Below, piece after piece: positions 1-8,771 of a stretch of DNA of 51,897 nt. The notes under the pieces were generated by a model. The model was not told the origin of the DNA, did no database searches, and was given only the letters and a program-made list of their open reading frames with translations. The position numbers and the translations under genes were made by a program. Position 1 is the stretch's first letter; each line of letters begins with the position of its first letter. The stretch covers positions 1 to 51,897 of the forward strand of contig NZ_WJFC01000086.1 in NCBI RefSeq assembly GCF_009725235.1, read 5' to 3'. This stretch comes from Scytonema sp. UIC 10036. GTDB lineage: Bacteria; Cyanobacteriota; Cyanobacteriia; Cyanobacteriales; Nostocaceae.

Positions 1-28
1 CCCTACGCCCTACCCCCTACTCCCTACA

Positions 29-2869
29 ATGCTTCCACAAACACTAGCGCCTCTCCAACAACAACTGCTTGATGCGGCAGAAAAGTTTGCCACAGATGCT
101 CAACCTTTGAGTGAATTTTTAGCAGCTTTAGTCCAAGATGTAGAAAGGGCTACAGCCGAACCGTTAGAAATCTTTCCCGTATGTCACCACTCACCATCCT
201 CAGCTTTGCAAATGGTTAGGCGTTTGCATGAAAAACCACTCAAAGCAATTTACCTGGAAATGTGTGAGGATTTACTCCCTGTTGTAGAGCATTTGCGGGA
301 TTGTAAATTACCTGTCGCATTACAAGCATTTGCTGCTGAATCCCAAACTTTTTCACCCAAATTAATGCCCTTAAGTGCAGTCGCACCGCTAACAGAAGCT
401 TCTGCTGAATATCAAGCGATCGCTTACACTTTACAGCATCCAAACACACAACTGGTGTTTGTAGATCGGGCGGTTGATTTTATCTTTCAATGGGAACCGA
501 ATGAGTTGAAAAACCAAGAGGAATCCGAAGAACCGCCTTCAGATGAAGCTAAAATGCATGGTACAGCTGTGGGGGTGGAAGTTGGCAGTTTAGTTCCCAC
601 ATTTGATCGCTTTCTTGGTTTTTTGCTGCGGAACTCCAACACGCGCCACTTTGCTGAGTGGTGGGATCAATATGTTGAGCAAGCTATTATTGGTGCCGAT
701 CGCGAAACCTATCGCCAAGTTATGTTTTTAATAGGTAGCTTAATGCGGCGGCTGGGAACGAACAACAAAGATGTGGAAAGCGATCGCCTGCGCGAACGGT
801 ATATGTGGACTGGTATCAAGCAGCACATGAAAGCAAACCATATTGCTCCTCATGAAGCTATTTACGTCTGTGGAGCGGCACACGCTGCTAGTGATGTTGC
901 TGAATTTGGAGTTTCTAACAGTACAATATGGAATGACATTCCCGAACGGAGTCAAACGAAATGGCTGTACGGGCTAATTCCTTCAAGTTTTGCTGCTATT
1001 GAATATCAGTTTAACCATCCAGCCGGAACGATTTCCCTCGCTGAAGCTACTTGGAAAAAGAGCTTGAAGGTAGCTAAATTAAAACCATTCGTTCTTAAGA
1101 GGGACAAGGGGGACAAGGTAGAATCTTCTTCCTTGTCTACCCCATCTCCCTTGTCTACCCCATCTCCCTTGTCTCCCATTCCTCTAACAAACTTCCTCAC
1201 CCGTTCACCAGAATTTGCAGAAGGGGATACAGAACAGCTCTTGCAATGGTGTGCTGATATTGTCGCGTCTGCACGTAAAAACGGATACTTAGCAAGTACG
1301 GCAGATGCTATAGCGATTTATCAGACTTCGATGCTACTGGCAGGAATGCGATATCGGGTTCATCCTACCCCTTATGATTTCCAAGATGCAGCTATTACCT
1401 GTTTGGAAAAAGATCGCACTCCCAAAAAACGTAATATTGCTCAACTATGTCGGATTTTACTGGGAGGCGATCGCATTGGAACGGTGGGCTATGCTTCCCT
1501 ACCGCCGTTAGCTCAGGATGTTTACAATCGCTTAACACCACTTGGGGTGAACTTACTGAGCCAAACCAATCAGCGTGCTTTAATGGACTTCAAGCAACAG
1601 CCTGAGTTGTTGGCTTGTTCTGATGTTCTGTGGCGACTTCACTATTTAGTAGGCGATCGCCTTATACAAGCAATTATGGGAGAGCGAACTCTTGGGTTTA
1701 AGCCATTACAAGAATCTTGGGAAATTCGAATTGGTAAGAACCAGCGAGAAATTATCATGCTAGGTTATGAAGGCGTGACTATCGAGCAAGTTTTAGAACA
1801 ACGGCTCAAACACTCTGTTTTCGGAGAGGGGGCAAAAACGAGTACTGTTTTAGAAGCAGCTGAAGATAGTATTTTATACCTCCATAGCTTGCGATTGACG
1901 CAAGAATTGGGACAACACGCGATCGCATTACTTTCCCAAGAAACAGGCGCTGAAGATGCACCTAAAATTTTTGAGAGGGTACGCCGTTTGGTGCATTACT
2001 ACCGCACCACAGCGACAGGATTGCCAACTTGGATTGAACGATTTGTCGTTACTGGTTACGGGCATTATGCAACTCTTTTACCCAAAGCCTTTGCAGATCG
2101 AGGAACTTCACCCGAACAAATTGCTGGAATGCTGGGCTTTATCTTTACCCTGGAAAGTTTAGCGCTTTCTTTAGGTTGCAATCGCAGCCAGTTATTGATT
2201 GGAGTACAGCAAGCAAGGCAGGAGTTGGAAGATCGAGCCAAACTAGGTTTGCTGTGGACAACGGAATTGTTGCTAGGATTGCGAACCATAGAACAAATTC
2301 GCGAATTCTTTAACCAAGTGCTGAATAATGAGATGCAAATAGCTGCTTTTCCCGACTATCTCAACGGGTTTATTCTAGCGCTCAATTTTGCGCCTCGAAT
2401 CGGTCAGTTAGTTGTAGAACTGCTGAGTAAACTCTTTGCTTCAGTTCCCGACTCAGTATTATTACCGTGGCTACCCAGCTTAATTTTACGCTTGCGACCT
2501 CATACTCAAATATTACAGGTGTTGCTGAAAGAAGCGGCAAGGATTTTCCCCCAAAATTTGAGCGATTTTGACAAATGGCAACCTTCTTGGATTGGTAAGG
2601 GAGAAAATTCTCAGCCAAAAGCTTCTGAAAAACAACCCATGCTAGCACCTCAAGAAATAGAAGTGCGGCAATTATTGTTTAATACGAGACAAACAACTGA
2701 AGCGTTGGCGCGATTGTTGGACGTAGAAAATGTCACTTGGGAAGAGGCTTTGCTATCTGACAAAGAATCGAATTTAGATGATGGCTTATCGGAAAAAGAA
2801 ATTTTGATTCAAACTTTGCTTGTTTCTCAACCAACAACAATGAATTCTTTAGCAGGTTTTTTAAGGTAA
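29..2869 (+). CDS. DUF5682-like protein, possible MoxR/vWA-system partner
   Basis: Intact 946-residue protein of unknown biochemical role. It begins with a short N-terminal helix and then an FPVCHHSPSSA motif near residues 49-59, followed by a stretch ending LEMCEDLLPVVEHL. This resembles the opening of the DUF5682 family, where the conserved HHSP element precedes a predicted enzyme-like fold. From memory of that family, its genes often sit with MoxR AAA ATPase, SWIM zinc-finger, DUF5691 and von Willebrand A genes. None of these is in the window, so any partners would lie upstream of the left edge. Residues about 360-385 are a low-complexity Ser/Thr/Pro linker made by DNA repeats. The remaining C-terminal two thirds is rich in predicted helices and has no membrane segment or signal peptide. 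The ATG follows a run of CCCTA-like repeats with no clear Shine-Dalgarno. Family assignment is by motif only. Confidence 0.6.
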   Translation: MLPQTLAPLQQQLLDAAEKFATDAQPLSEFLAALVQDVERATAEPLEIFPVCHHSPSSALQMVRRLHEKPLKAIYLEMCEDLLPVVEHLRDCKLPVALQAFAAESQTFSPKLMPLSAVAPLTEASAEYQAIAYTLQHPNTQLVFVDRAVDFIFQWEPNELKNQEESEEPPSDEAKMHGTAVGVEVGSLVPTFDRFLGFLLRNSNTRHFAEWWDQYVEQAIIGADRETYRQVMFLIGSLMRRLGTNNKDVESDRLRERYMWTGIKQHMKANHIAPHEAIYVCGAAHAASDVAEFGVSNSTIWNDIPERSQTKWLYGLIPSSFAAIEYQFNHPAGTISLAEATWKKSLKVAKLKPFVLKRDKGDKVESSSLSTPSPLSTPSPLSPIPLTNFLTRSPEFAEGDTEQLLQWCADIVASARKNGYLASTADAIAIYQTSMLLAGMRYRVHPTPYDFQDAAITCLEKDRTPKKRNIAQLCRILLGGDRIGTVGYASLPPLAQDVYNRLTPLGVNLLSQTNQRALMDFKQQPELLACSDVLWRLHYLVGDRLIQAIMGERTLGFKPLQESWEIRIGKNQREIIMLGYEGVTIEQVLEQRLKHSVFGEGAKTSTVLEAAEDSILYLHSLRLTQELGQHAIALLSQETGAEDAPKIFERVRRLVHYYRTTATGLPTWIERFVVTGYGHYATLLPKAFADRGTSPEQIAGMLGFIFTLESLALSLGCNRSQLLIGVQQARQELEDRAKLGLLWTTELLLGLRTIEQIREFFNQVLNNEMQIAAFPDYLNGFILALNFAPRIGQLVVELLSKLFASVPDSVLLPWLPSLILRLRPHTQILQVLLKEAARIFPQNLSDFDKWQPSWIGKGENSQPKASEKQPMLAPQEIEVRQLLFNTRQTTEALARLLDVENVTWEEALLSDKESNLDDGLSEKEILIQTLLVSQPTTMNSLAGFLR
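1100..1177. repeat. In-frame low-complexity repeat inside the DUF5682-like gene
   Basis: Two copies of an 18-bp unit (TTGTCTACCCCATCTCCC) and a partial third follow an oppositely oriented GGGACAAGGGGGACAAGG segment, so the block could also fold as a hairpin. It is translated in frame as a Ser-Thr-Pro linker. A related CCTTGTCCC tandem array lies outside genes at 40399-40461, so this appears to be a dispersed repeat type that has expanded here inside a coding region. Confidence 0.75.
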
Positions 2870-2880
2870 GAAACTCATGA

Positions 2881-2930
2881 CTCGTTCCCAGGCTCCGCCA
2901 CAGAATGCCTTCATGGAGGCTCTGCCTCCT
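2881..2930. repeat. Dispersed CTCGTTCCCAGG-type repeat, short copy
   Basis: Begins CTCGTTCCCAGGCTCCGCC and continues with GGAGGCTCTGCCTCC, an imperfect short palindrome. Longer members of the same family occur near 11165-11285 and at 49505-49611. It lies 12 bases past the stop of the upstream gene and just before the end of the convergent gene, so it may also act as a transcription end signal for both. Confidence 0.65.
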
Positions 2931-2945
2931 AACCCTTCTTGCGAA

Positions 2946-3389
2946 CTATTTAGCAGTTTTATTTGGCTTTTGTTGCGATATGGAGAGTCTATAGTTATAC
3001 TGTCTTTGAGATAACTCGCCCACATACAGGGAGTAGTTTCCCTCCTGCCAAAAACCAGAAATTTCTGGCTTGCCTCCAGAGTAACTGTCTGCTAATACGC
3101 AAAACTTCCCTCCCGGACCATCAATTAACAAAGTTGGCTTTCCGCCACTCTCGACTGTTAATCTTAGGTAAGGTAGTGCTTTTGTAATTTTGAGAACTTG
3201 ACTGGGTTGCTCTGCAATCTTACCACAGTTACTTTCTTGCGTTCCTCCAGATGTACCATTGACAACTAAGGGATCTGGCTGCAGATTAGGACTAATTTGC
3301 ACCACTTCCCCAGCCCAACTAGCATAATGCAGAAATAAACTGCTGAAGAATGCTATGGAGATGCCTTTTAACAATGTACTTTTCTTCAT
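2946..3389 (-). CDS. Small secreted protein of unknown function
   Basis: A 147-residue protein with a classical signal peptide: MKKSTLLKG, a hydrophobic run through about residue 22, and a likely cleavage after ASWA (residue 26). The mature part has two cysteines near residues 55 and 97 that could form a disulfide. It contains a short beta-rich stretch (LRLTVESGGKPTLLIDGPGGKFC) and ends in a Lys/Gln-rich tail. This resembles the many small cyanobacterial periplasmic proteins that have no assigned role. The ATG at 3389 is the natural start because the signal peptide follows at once. It is convergent with the upstream gene and transcribed alone. No function is proposed. Confidence 0.6.
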   Translation of the reverse strand: MKKSTLLKGISIAFFSSLFLHYASWAGEVVQISPNLQPDPLVVNGTSGGTQESNCGKIAEQPSQVLKITKALPYLRLTVESGGKPTLLIDGPGGKFCVLADSYSGGKPEISGFWQEGNYSLYVGELSQRQYNYRLSISQQKPNKTAK

Positions 3390-3751
3390 AAAATCATTAT
3401 GTTTCCCAATTTTTATAAAGCGATTATTAATACACTTAATATCTAGTACATAAGACGATTATGCCAAATTTCTGTTCCTAATTGTTTGTCAGATTTTTAT
3501 CAATAGAAAAAAATCTGACACGAGCAAATATTAAAAAAAATAAAGTTGGCAAACATTAATAATGCCAAAAGCTTGAACTTTAATGATTAGGAGCGATTTT
3601 TCAAGGAAAGAATTTCGCTAAAATCACAATATCAACTACTAACAATTAAGATATTTCCTTTCCACTTGGCTACGTCGCTAATTATAAGCGCACCGAAGGA
3701 AGTAAGAGTTGGTTTGTTGTTTGTAAAGTGTCTGAGCAGAGGTAAAAACAT
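3390..3751. other. Intergenic region between divergent genes
   Basis: About 360 AT-rich bases between two divergently transcribed genes, so both promoters must lie here. It includes an AT-rich block at 3490-3560 with repeated AATCTGACA-like words (TCAGATTTTTATC and AAATCTGACACG). No RNA gene, clear minus-10/minus-35 pair or strong hairpin was recognised. Confidence 0.5.
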
Positions 3752-4093
3752 ATGAATCGCCAACCTAACGATGACTTGCAGCGCCGCCTTGACAAGCTAG
3801 AGGCTGAAATTAACTCACCATCTGGAGTGACTCCACAATCGCAAGAAGCGAATTCACCAACCAATAAGGCTCTCAGATTTCTCTCGTACCATACACAGCG
3901 AGTTCTCGCTTGGTACAAAACTCAGACTGGAATAACAAAGATTGTTGTTTTGGGAGTTGGGTTTTTATTGGCGTTTTCCGTACTACAAGCAATTTTTAAG
4001 CTCGTGACGGCTGTTATTAGTCTGGCGGTCTTGTCAATCTTAGTGTACGTTGGATACAAATTTTTCATATCCAGTAACTCTCAACTTAAGTAG
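3752..4093 (+). CDS. Small membrane protein, unknown
   Basis: A 113-residue protein. The first 45 residues are polar and predicted helical (NRQPNDDLQRRLDKLEAEI, likely a short coiled coil). Two hydrophobic segments follow, at about residues 64-80 and 85-108, giving a helical hairpin in the membrane. The ATG at 3752 has an AGAGG ribosome binding site nine bases upstream. It lies 56 bases before the RDD/pentapeptide gene on the same strand, so the two are probably co-transcribed. The family is not recognised; the architecture suggests a small membrane-anchored accessory protein. Confidence 0.6.
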   Translation: MNRQPNDDLQRRLDKLEAEINSPSGVTPQSQEANSPTNKALRFLSYHTQRVLAWYKTQTGITKIVVLGVGFLLAFSVLQAIFKLVTAVISLAVLSILVYVGYKFFISSNSQLK

Positions 4094-4149
4094 TAGTTTT
4101 TCAACGAGCTGAGAGTGGCGTAAAAATTAAAGTTAAAGGAATTTATCTA

Positions 4150-6207
4150 ATGGCTACCCCAAGTGTGAGGAGAAATAGTAACGCCAATAACCAGGGAAAA
4201 ACTCAATCTGTCCCCTTGACAACAAGGCGAATTGCTGCATGGGCAGCAGAATTGGCTCTCATTGTTACGAGTGGGTTGGTTCCCTTTAGTGTCGGTACAT
4301 ATTTAAATTCTAAAGGCGATCTCAACCGCGTACCTCTGAATCCCATACTGGTACAAACAGAACGTGCGATCGCCCGCCCACTTGCTTTACCTGTGAGCTA
4401 CGGTGTTCGTAACGTCGCATGGCCCACAAATTTTTTGTGGACGCTTTCTTTGTTAGTCCCTCTAACACTATCAGGTTGGCAATTGTACTTACTTGCTAAA
4501 ACAGGAAGCACACTTCCCAAAAGATGGTTGGGGATTAAAGTTGTTACCATAAACGGCAAGCCGGCTGGTTTGGGACCTATTTTGATACGGGAAGGAATTG
4601 GTCGTTGGGCTGTACCAATGTCTGTCGCATACCTTTTGTGGCGTTACAGCTTCTTATTTCCCAATTTAAGTGCTTTTATGAGCTTGGCGGGAGTTGTGTT
4701 GCTGTTAGAAGGAACAGGTTTCCCCTGGCAGCAAGATCGTCGCGCACTTCACGATCGCCTCGCAGGTACTTTCACTGTAGATGCGCTCAAACCTTTTACA
4801 CCATCTACCGTAAAAGATGCCAAACGCAGTCAATCTCCATGGACTGAAGGGGATGAGGAAGCGGCTATTGCCTCAGTTGTCATTACCCCTGAAGAATCAA
4901 GGCAAATACCAAACTTGTTGCAATGGATACAGCAACAAAACCCAAACAAAACATTACTAGGGGTTGCGATCGCTAGCTTGGGTGCATTATTTGTCACATT
5001 AGTTGGGACACAAATGTACATTCATAGCTTACAAAACCAAGGCGGTAGGGGACAGAGCAATAGCGAGCAGTTTCTTACACTGGTGAAACAGTTAAACCCT
5101 GATTCTACTGCTACCATTGAGGAACGCCGCAGTGCAATTTCAGCTATGGCTACCCTCAATGACACACAAGCGGCTCAGTATCTTGTCGATCTACTGGTTA
5201 GCGAAACCAACCCCATTCTAATTGATACAATTCAGCAAGCACTCGTTGGGATTGGTCCCGAAGCCCTTCCCAATTTAAAGCGGATGAATCAGTTCCTTGT
5301 CAGCGAACTAGATGGCAGCAATAAATCGCAATCTCCAGAAGTGCGTCAGAAACAACTTTTTGCAAATCAAAGAGCAATTAACAAGGTTCTGTCTGCATAT
5401 CACGGTAAGCTGGAAAATGTAGATTTAAGTAACGCCCAACTGAGTCCAAGCGGATCTGGGGATAGCTCTTTTAAATTGATATTAGACAAAGCCGACTTGT
5501 GGGGAATTAAGTTTAGAGGTGCAAATCTATCCTTTGGTACTTTTAAAGGCAGTCGTTTCCGGGGATTGGGTGAGGATGGACGCTGGGATACCTATGACGA
5601 TTCGGTTTCCGATCTCAACCAAGCACGAATGACACACGCTAATCTTTCTGAAGCAAACCTCAGTCGTGTTTCAATGATTCGTGCCGATTTAAGTCGCGCT
5701 ATCCTCAACAAAGCCAACTTATCCAATGCTCGCTTGTCAGGTGCTAACCTCAGTAGCGCTCGACTCCTGGGGGCAGATTTGCGGAATGCAGTCCTGCAAA
5801 ATGCCAGTCTCACTGGAGCCGATCTGGGTGATGCAAAACTTAATGAAGCGGATATGTACGCAGCTCGTTTAGGTCGTGTAATTGCTGTTGGTACGCAATT
5901 GTCCTTTGCTAATCTTGTAAAAACTGATTGGCAAGGTTCAGATCTTTCTGGCGCTTACTTGGATCGTGCTAATTTGAGCGATGCGAACCTGAGTGCAACT
6001 CGCTTGACGGGTGCTGTATTAAACTCTGCTAATTTAGAGAATGCTAACCTGCGAAATGCTGACTTGAGCCTTGCAGATTTAAGGGGAGCAAATCTTAATG
6101 GCGCTGATTTTCAAGGAGCAATCCTGTCTCCTAGCAAACAGATCCTACCGATCAATTTGTACAGACCCCATCTCTCGTACACAATCTGCTGCAGTAGATG
6201 GAGTTGA
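4150..6207 (+). CDS. RDD-domain and pentapeptide-repeat membrane protein
   Basis: As it stands the frame encodes 685 residues. Residues about 25-215 form an RDD-type membrane domain: RRIAAWAAELALI at the start, then several hydrophobic segments and the GSTLPKRWLGIKVV motif. Another transmembrane segment lies near residues 272-290. It is followed by a helical HEAT-like stretch (about 320-400) and then a long pentapeptide repeat region (about 425-660) with the A(D/N)LXX pattern, predicted to form a right-handed beta-helix. RDD proteins are thought to be transporters or membrane anchors, and pentapeptide helices are usually binding surfaces. The frame ends abruptly in a non-repeat tail (residues about 664-685) because reading frame is lost near 6138. 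The intact C-terminus appears to continue in pieces to 6286. The ATG is preceded by AAAGGAATT. Confidence 0.75.
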   Translation: MATPSVRRNSNANNQGKTQSVPLTTRRIAAWAAELALIVTSGLVPFSVGTYLNSKGDLNRVPLNPILVQTERAIARPLALPVSYGVRNVAWPTNFLWTLSLLVPLTLSGWQLYLLAKTGSTLPKRWLGIKVVTINGKPAGLGPILIREGIGRWAVPMSVAYLLWRYSFLFPNLSAFMSLAGVVLLLEGTGFPWQQDRRALHDRLAGTFTVDALKPFTPSTVKDAKRSQSPWTEGDEEAAIASVVITPEESRQIPNLLQWIQQQNPNKTLLGVAIASLGALFVTLVGTQMYIHSLQNQGGRGQSNSEQFLTLVKQLNPDSTATIEERRSAISAMATLNDTQAAQYLVDLLVSETNPILIDTIQQALVGIGPEALPNLKRMNQFLVSELDGSNKSQSPEVRQKQLFANQRAINKVLSAYHGKLENVDLSNAQLSPSGSGDSSFKLILDKADLWGIKFRGANLSFGTFKGSRFRGLGEDGRWDTYDDSVSDLNQARMTHANLSEANLSRVSMIRADLSRAILNKANLSNARLSGANLSSARLLGADLRNAVLQNASLTGADLGDAKLNEADMYAARLGRVIAVGTQLSFANLVKTDWQGSDLSGAYLDRANLSDANLSATRLTGAVLNSANLENANLRNADLSLADLRGANLNGADFQGAILSPSKQILPINLYRPHLSYTICCSRWS

Positions 6208-6286
6208 TTTTACTAACGTTAAAATTTAGATCCAAGCAGATAGCCGTAATTTGTACTCAAGAGGGCTTCATCCTCGTTGTCCGTAA
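6138..6286 (+). pseudogene. Out-of-frame continuation of the pentapeptide protein C-terminus
   Basis: After SPSK at 6138 the three frames hold consecutive peptide pieces that read as one plausible tail: TDPTDQFVQTPS (6141-6175), RTQSAAVDGVDFTNVK (6176-6223), NLDP (6223-6234), KQIAVICTQEGF (6234-6269) and HPRCP followed by TAA at 6284-6286. Each step moves the codon phase in the same direction, as if one base were missing each time, four of them at short A or C runs. Either the sequence has clustered homopolymer undercalls or the 3' end has truly decayed. The reconstruction is an inference from peptide continuity. Confidence 0.55.
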
Positions 6287-6361
6287 TAGGGGTAGGGTAG
6301 GTAGGGAGTAGGGGATCGAAGAAAGTGATAATTTTACTACCCACTCTCTAGTCTTATTGAA

Positions 6362-6450
6362 AATAGAATAATCTTAAAATCAATCCCAAAATCCAAAAAT
6401 CGGTTAATCCAAAATCAAAATCCAAATCAAAATACCAAATACAAAATTGT
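6362..6450. repeat. CCAAAATC-type low-complexity repeat
   Basis: A run of degenerate CAAAATCCAAAAATC-type units, the same repeat class as the one expanded inside rsmB at 38301-38478. It separates the broken pentapeptide gene from the barrel gene. A GTAGGGTAGGTAGGGAGTAGGGG stretch just upstream (about 6290-6314) is another common low-complexity word here. Confidence 0.6.
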
Positions 6451-6464
6451 GTAAGGAGTTGGGA

Positions 6465-6954
6465 ATGAGCACGTAAAAATTTAACATCTCTTGTTTTTGC
6501 AAGTTTAGTCTTAAGTTTTACCCAATTCACCCAACCAGCACAAGCCCAAGTCGCATATGGTAGCTATGTTGGTATCGGTCCGTCTGTTGGTTTTGGAGAT
6601 GGCGTTCAAGTAGGAGCGGTGATTGCCGGTCGTTATAAACTTCTAGAATTACCAATTTCTCTGCGTGCTCAAGCTTTCATTGGTAGAAGTACAGCCCTTG
6701 TCCCAACAGTTTCTTACGATCTTCCTATTAACTGGCAAACAGATGCTTACTTGGGGGCTGGAGTGGTGCTTGCTAGTGGGGACGATCCATCGCCGGTTGG
6801 TAATAAAATCAGCTTTGCTTTACAACCGGGTGTTGATTACATAGTTCCCAATAGCAACACAGTGATATTTGGCAATGCTATCATTGCCTTTGATGCTATT
6901 CGCGATGGTGGTACAGCTTTCTCTTTACAGGGTGGAGTTGGTTTAAGGTTTTAG
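6465..6954 (+). pseudogene. Small outer-membrane beta-barrel protein, frameshifted near the start
   Basis: An ATG at 6465 sits seven bases after an AAGGAG ribosome binding site, but the frame stops after three codons (MST then TAA). Removing one base at 6474 gives a continuous 162-residue protein. It would have a signal peptide (MSTKNLTSLVFASLVLSFT, cleavage near PAQAQ) followed by alternating beta strands and a final GGVGLRF. The terminal Phe and the glycine-rich strands are typical of small eight-stranded barrels. No other start codon lies in the signal-peptide frame; the first in-frame start is at 6591 or later and would lose the signal. It is either a recent frameshift or a sequence error. 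Confidence 0.55.
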
Positions 6955-7008
6955 TACGAGAAGGCAGTCATCGCGAAAATCCCTTTTCCCACTCCCTATT
7001 CCCTATTT

Positions 7009-8070
7009 TCAAGCTACTTTTTTCTCCTGAGATGTTATTAACTCTTCAGGGGAAAATACGCCATGCTCTGTAATGATTGATGTAATTAATTCAGCCGGTG
7101 TCACGTCGAAAGCTGGATTGTAGAATTCCACGCCGGATGCAGTCAAAATTGTGTTACCAATTTGATATATTTCCTCTGGATTGCGCTCCTCAATGGGGAT
7201 TTTACTACCATCAGTTAAAGAAAAATCAACAGTGGAAAGGGGTGCAGCAACAAAGAATGGAATATTGTGTGCTTTAGCCACAAGTGCTAAACTATATGTA
7301 CCAATTTTGTTGGCAGTGTCGCCATTGGCAGCTATTCTGTCAGCACCAACAACTACAACATCAATTAAACCCTGCTTCATGCAGTGAGCTGCCATACTGT
7401 CAGTAATGACTGTTACTGGAATACCTTCTTGGACGCACTCCCAAGCAGTTAATCTTGCTCCTTGCAAGCGAGGACGAGTTTCGTCTGCAAACAAACGTGC
7501 CAACCGTCCTTCTCGAAAAGCAGAACGCACAACACCTAAAGCAGTTCCATAACCTCCTGTTGCTAGTGCGCCTGCATTACAATGGGTTAGTATTGTCAGT
7601 TGTTCTGGTGTTTTGGGTAATACAGCCAAGCCATTGTCACCAATAGCATGACAGGTTTGTAAATCTTCTATGTGGATGCTTTGGGCTGTCTCTAAAAGAG
7701 TTTTTTTGATTTCTTCAATTGTGCCAAGAGTTTCGTAAGCAGCTTTCATCATCCGCGAAATTGCCCAAAACAAATTTACCGCCGTTGGACGTGTCGATCG
7801 CAACAGTTCTGCGACTTTCTCCAAACGGTTCAAAAATTCGTCGCGATCGCCAGTCTCGATTTCCCTCGCCCCAAGATACATTCCATAGGCTGCAGCTACA
7901 CCGATTGCTGGTGCGCCTCGCACAATCATGGTTTTAATCGCCTGCGCCATATCTTCGCAACGGCTGATTTCTACAAATGTATATTCATTTGGTAAACGGG
8001 TTTGGTCAATCAGTGAAACTGAGTTATTGTGCCAAATAATGGAATAAACCTGGTTTGTGGAAGAATTCAT
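7009..8070 (-). CDS. mtnA: S-methyl-5-thioribose-1-phosphate isomerase
   Basis: Converts methylthioribose-1-phosphate to methylthioribulose-1-phosphate in the methionine salvage pathway, in the cytosol. The 353-residue protein has the family hallmarks: [16 protein letters not shown] near the N-terminus, [19 protein letters not shown] with the catalytic Cys, and [11 protein letters not shown] with the catalytic Asp. Length is normal for the family. The ATG at 8070 (MNSSTNQ) is preferred. A TTG at 8097 would add nine residues, but TTG is a weaker choice and the extension is not conserved-looking. No other salvage gene is adjacent, and no SAM riboswitch was recognised upstream. Confidence 0.93.
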   Translation of the reverse strand: MNSSTNQVYSIIWHNNSVSLIDQTRLPNEYTFVEISRCEDMAQAIKTMIVRGAPAIGVAAAYGMYLGAREIETGDRDEFLNRLEKVAELLRSTRPTAVNLFWAISRMMKAAYETLGTIEEIKKTLLETAQSIHIEDLQTCHAIGDNGLAVLPKTPEQLTILTHCNAGALATGGYGTALGVVRSAFREGRLARLFADETRPRLQGARLTAWECVQEGIPVTVITDSMAAHCMKQGLIDVVVVGADRIAANGDTANKIGTYSLALVAKAHNIPFFVAAPLSTVDFSLTDGSKIPIEERNPEEIYQIGNTILTASGVEFYNPAFDVTPAELITSIITEHGVFSPEELITSQEKKVA

Positions 8071-8205
8071 GGAATTGAACGCTATGAAATTTTTCAAATT
8101 GTAACGTTAGCAATTCTACTAGTTCTGCCAAGTTTAGAAAAAGTATAGAGATGAAGAATAAGTTAAAAATAGCATCAGTACATTACTGAGATACATAGCA
8201 GTCTT

Positions 8206-8769
8206 TTAGATATCCGCATCTTCATACAAGTCAGCGATTGCGGCTTCAAAGTCAACACTGTGTAGTTGAAATGATTTATTTTCTGGTGTATAAAATTGCA
8301 AAACCCACAACCCCTCATCATTCCGGCGAAAACACTCGACTCGCTGACGTTTGGTGTTAATTAAAACGTATTCTTTGAGAGTTTCTAAGGTTTGATAGTC
8401 AGCAAATTTGTCTCCGCGATCGAAGGCTTCGGTAGAATCAGATAAAACTTCCACAATTAAACAGGGAAATCTTTTGTAAGCCGGGGTTTCCCTGTCTCGT
8501 TGGTCGCAAGTCACCATGACATCAGGATAGTAATATCGATTTAAAGATTCGATACGCGCCTTCATGTCCGTGATATAAACACGACAGCCCGTACCACGTA
8601 CATCATTTCGGAGGAGTGCAAACAGGTTCCCAGCAACAGTAACATGGGGGTCAAGCGCCCCAGCCATTGCGTAGACATAGCCGTCAATGTACTCGTGTTT
8701 GATATCACTTTTTTCCTCTATTTGGAGGTATTCCTCAGGAGTGAGGTATATTTCAGGTGAAGCTACCAT
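8206..8769 (-). CDS. Uma2 family (DUF820) restriction-endonuclease-fold protein, copy 1
   Basis: A 187-residue member of the Uma2/DUF820 family, which has a PD-(D/E)XK nuclease fold and is greatly expanded in cyanobacteria; its cellular role is not established. Visible elements are YLTPEEYLQIEEKSDIKHEYIDGYVYAMAG at the N-terminus, the YYPDVMVTCD strand with a candidate catalytic Asp, and LIVEVLSDSTEAFDRGDKFADY with the E-x-L-S motif. It lies downstream of an almost identical gene with two bases between the upstream stop and its ATG, so the pair is one transcription unit. The C-terminal 35 residues differ from the other copy while the middle is identical. Confidence 0.85.
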   Translation of the reverse strand: MVASPEIYLTPEEYLQIEEKSDIKHEYIDGYVYAMAGALDPHVTVAGNLFALLRNDVRGTGCRVYITDMKARIESLNRYYYPDVMVTCDQRDRETPAYKRFPCLIVEVLSDSTEAFDRGDKFADYQTLETLKEYVLINTKRQRVECFRRNDEGLWVLQFYTPENKSFQLHSVDFEAAIADLYEDADI

Positions 8770-8771
8770 AT

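Noticed and set aside
8070..8205. Possible SAM riboswitch or other leader for mtnA
   Set aside because: The 130 bases upstream of the start contain no recognisable P1-P4 arrangement or long stems.
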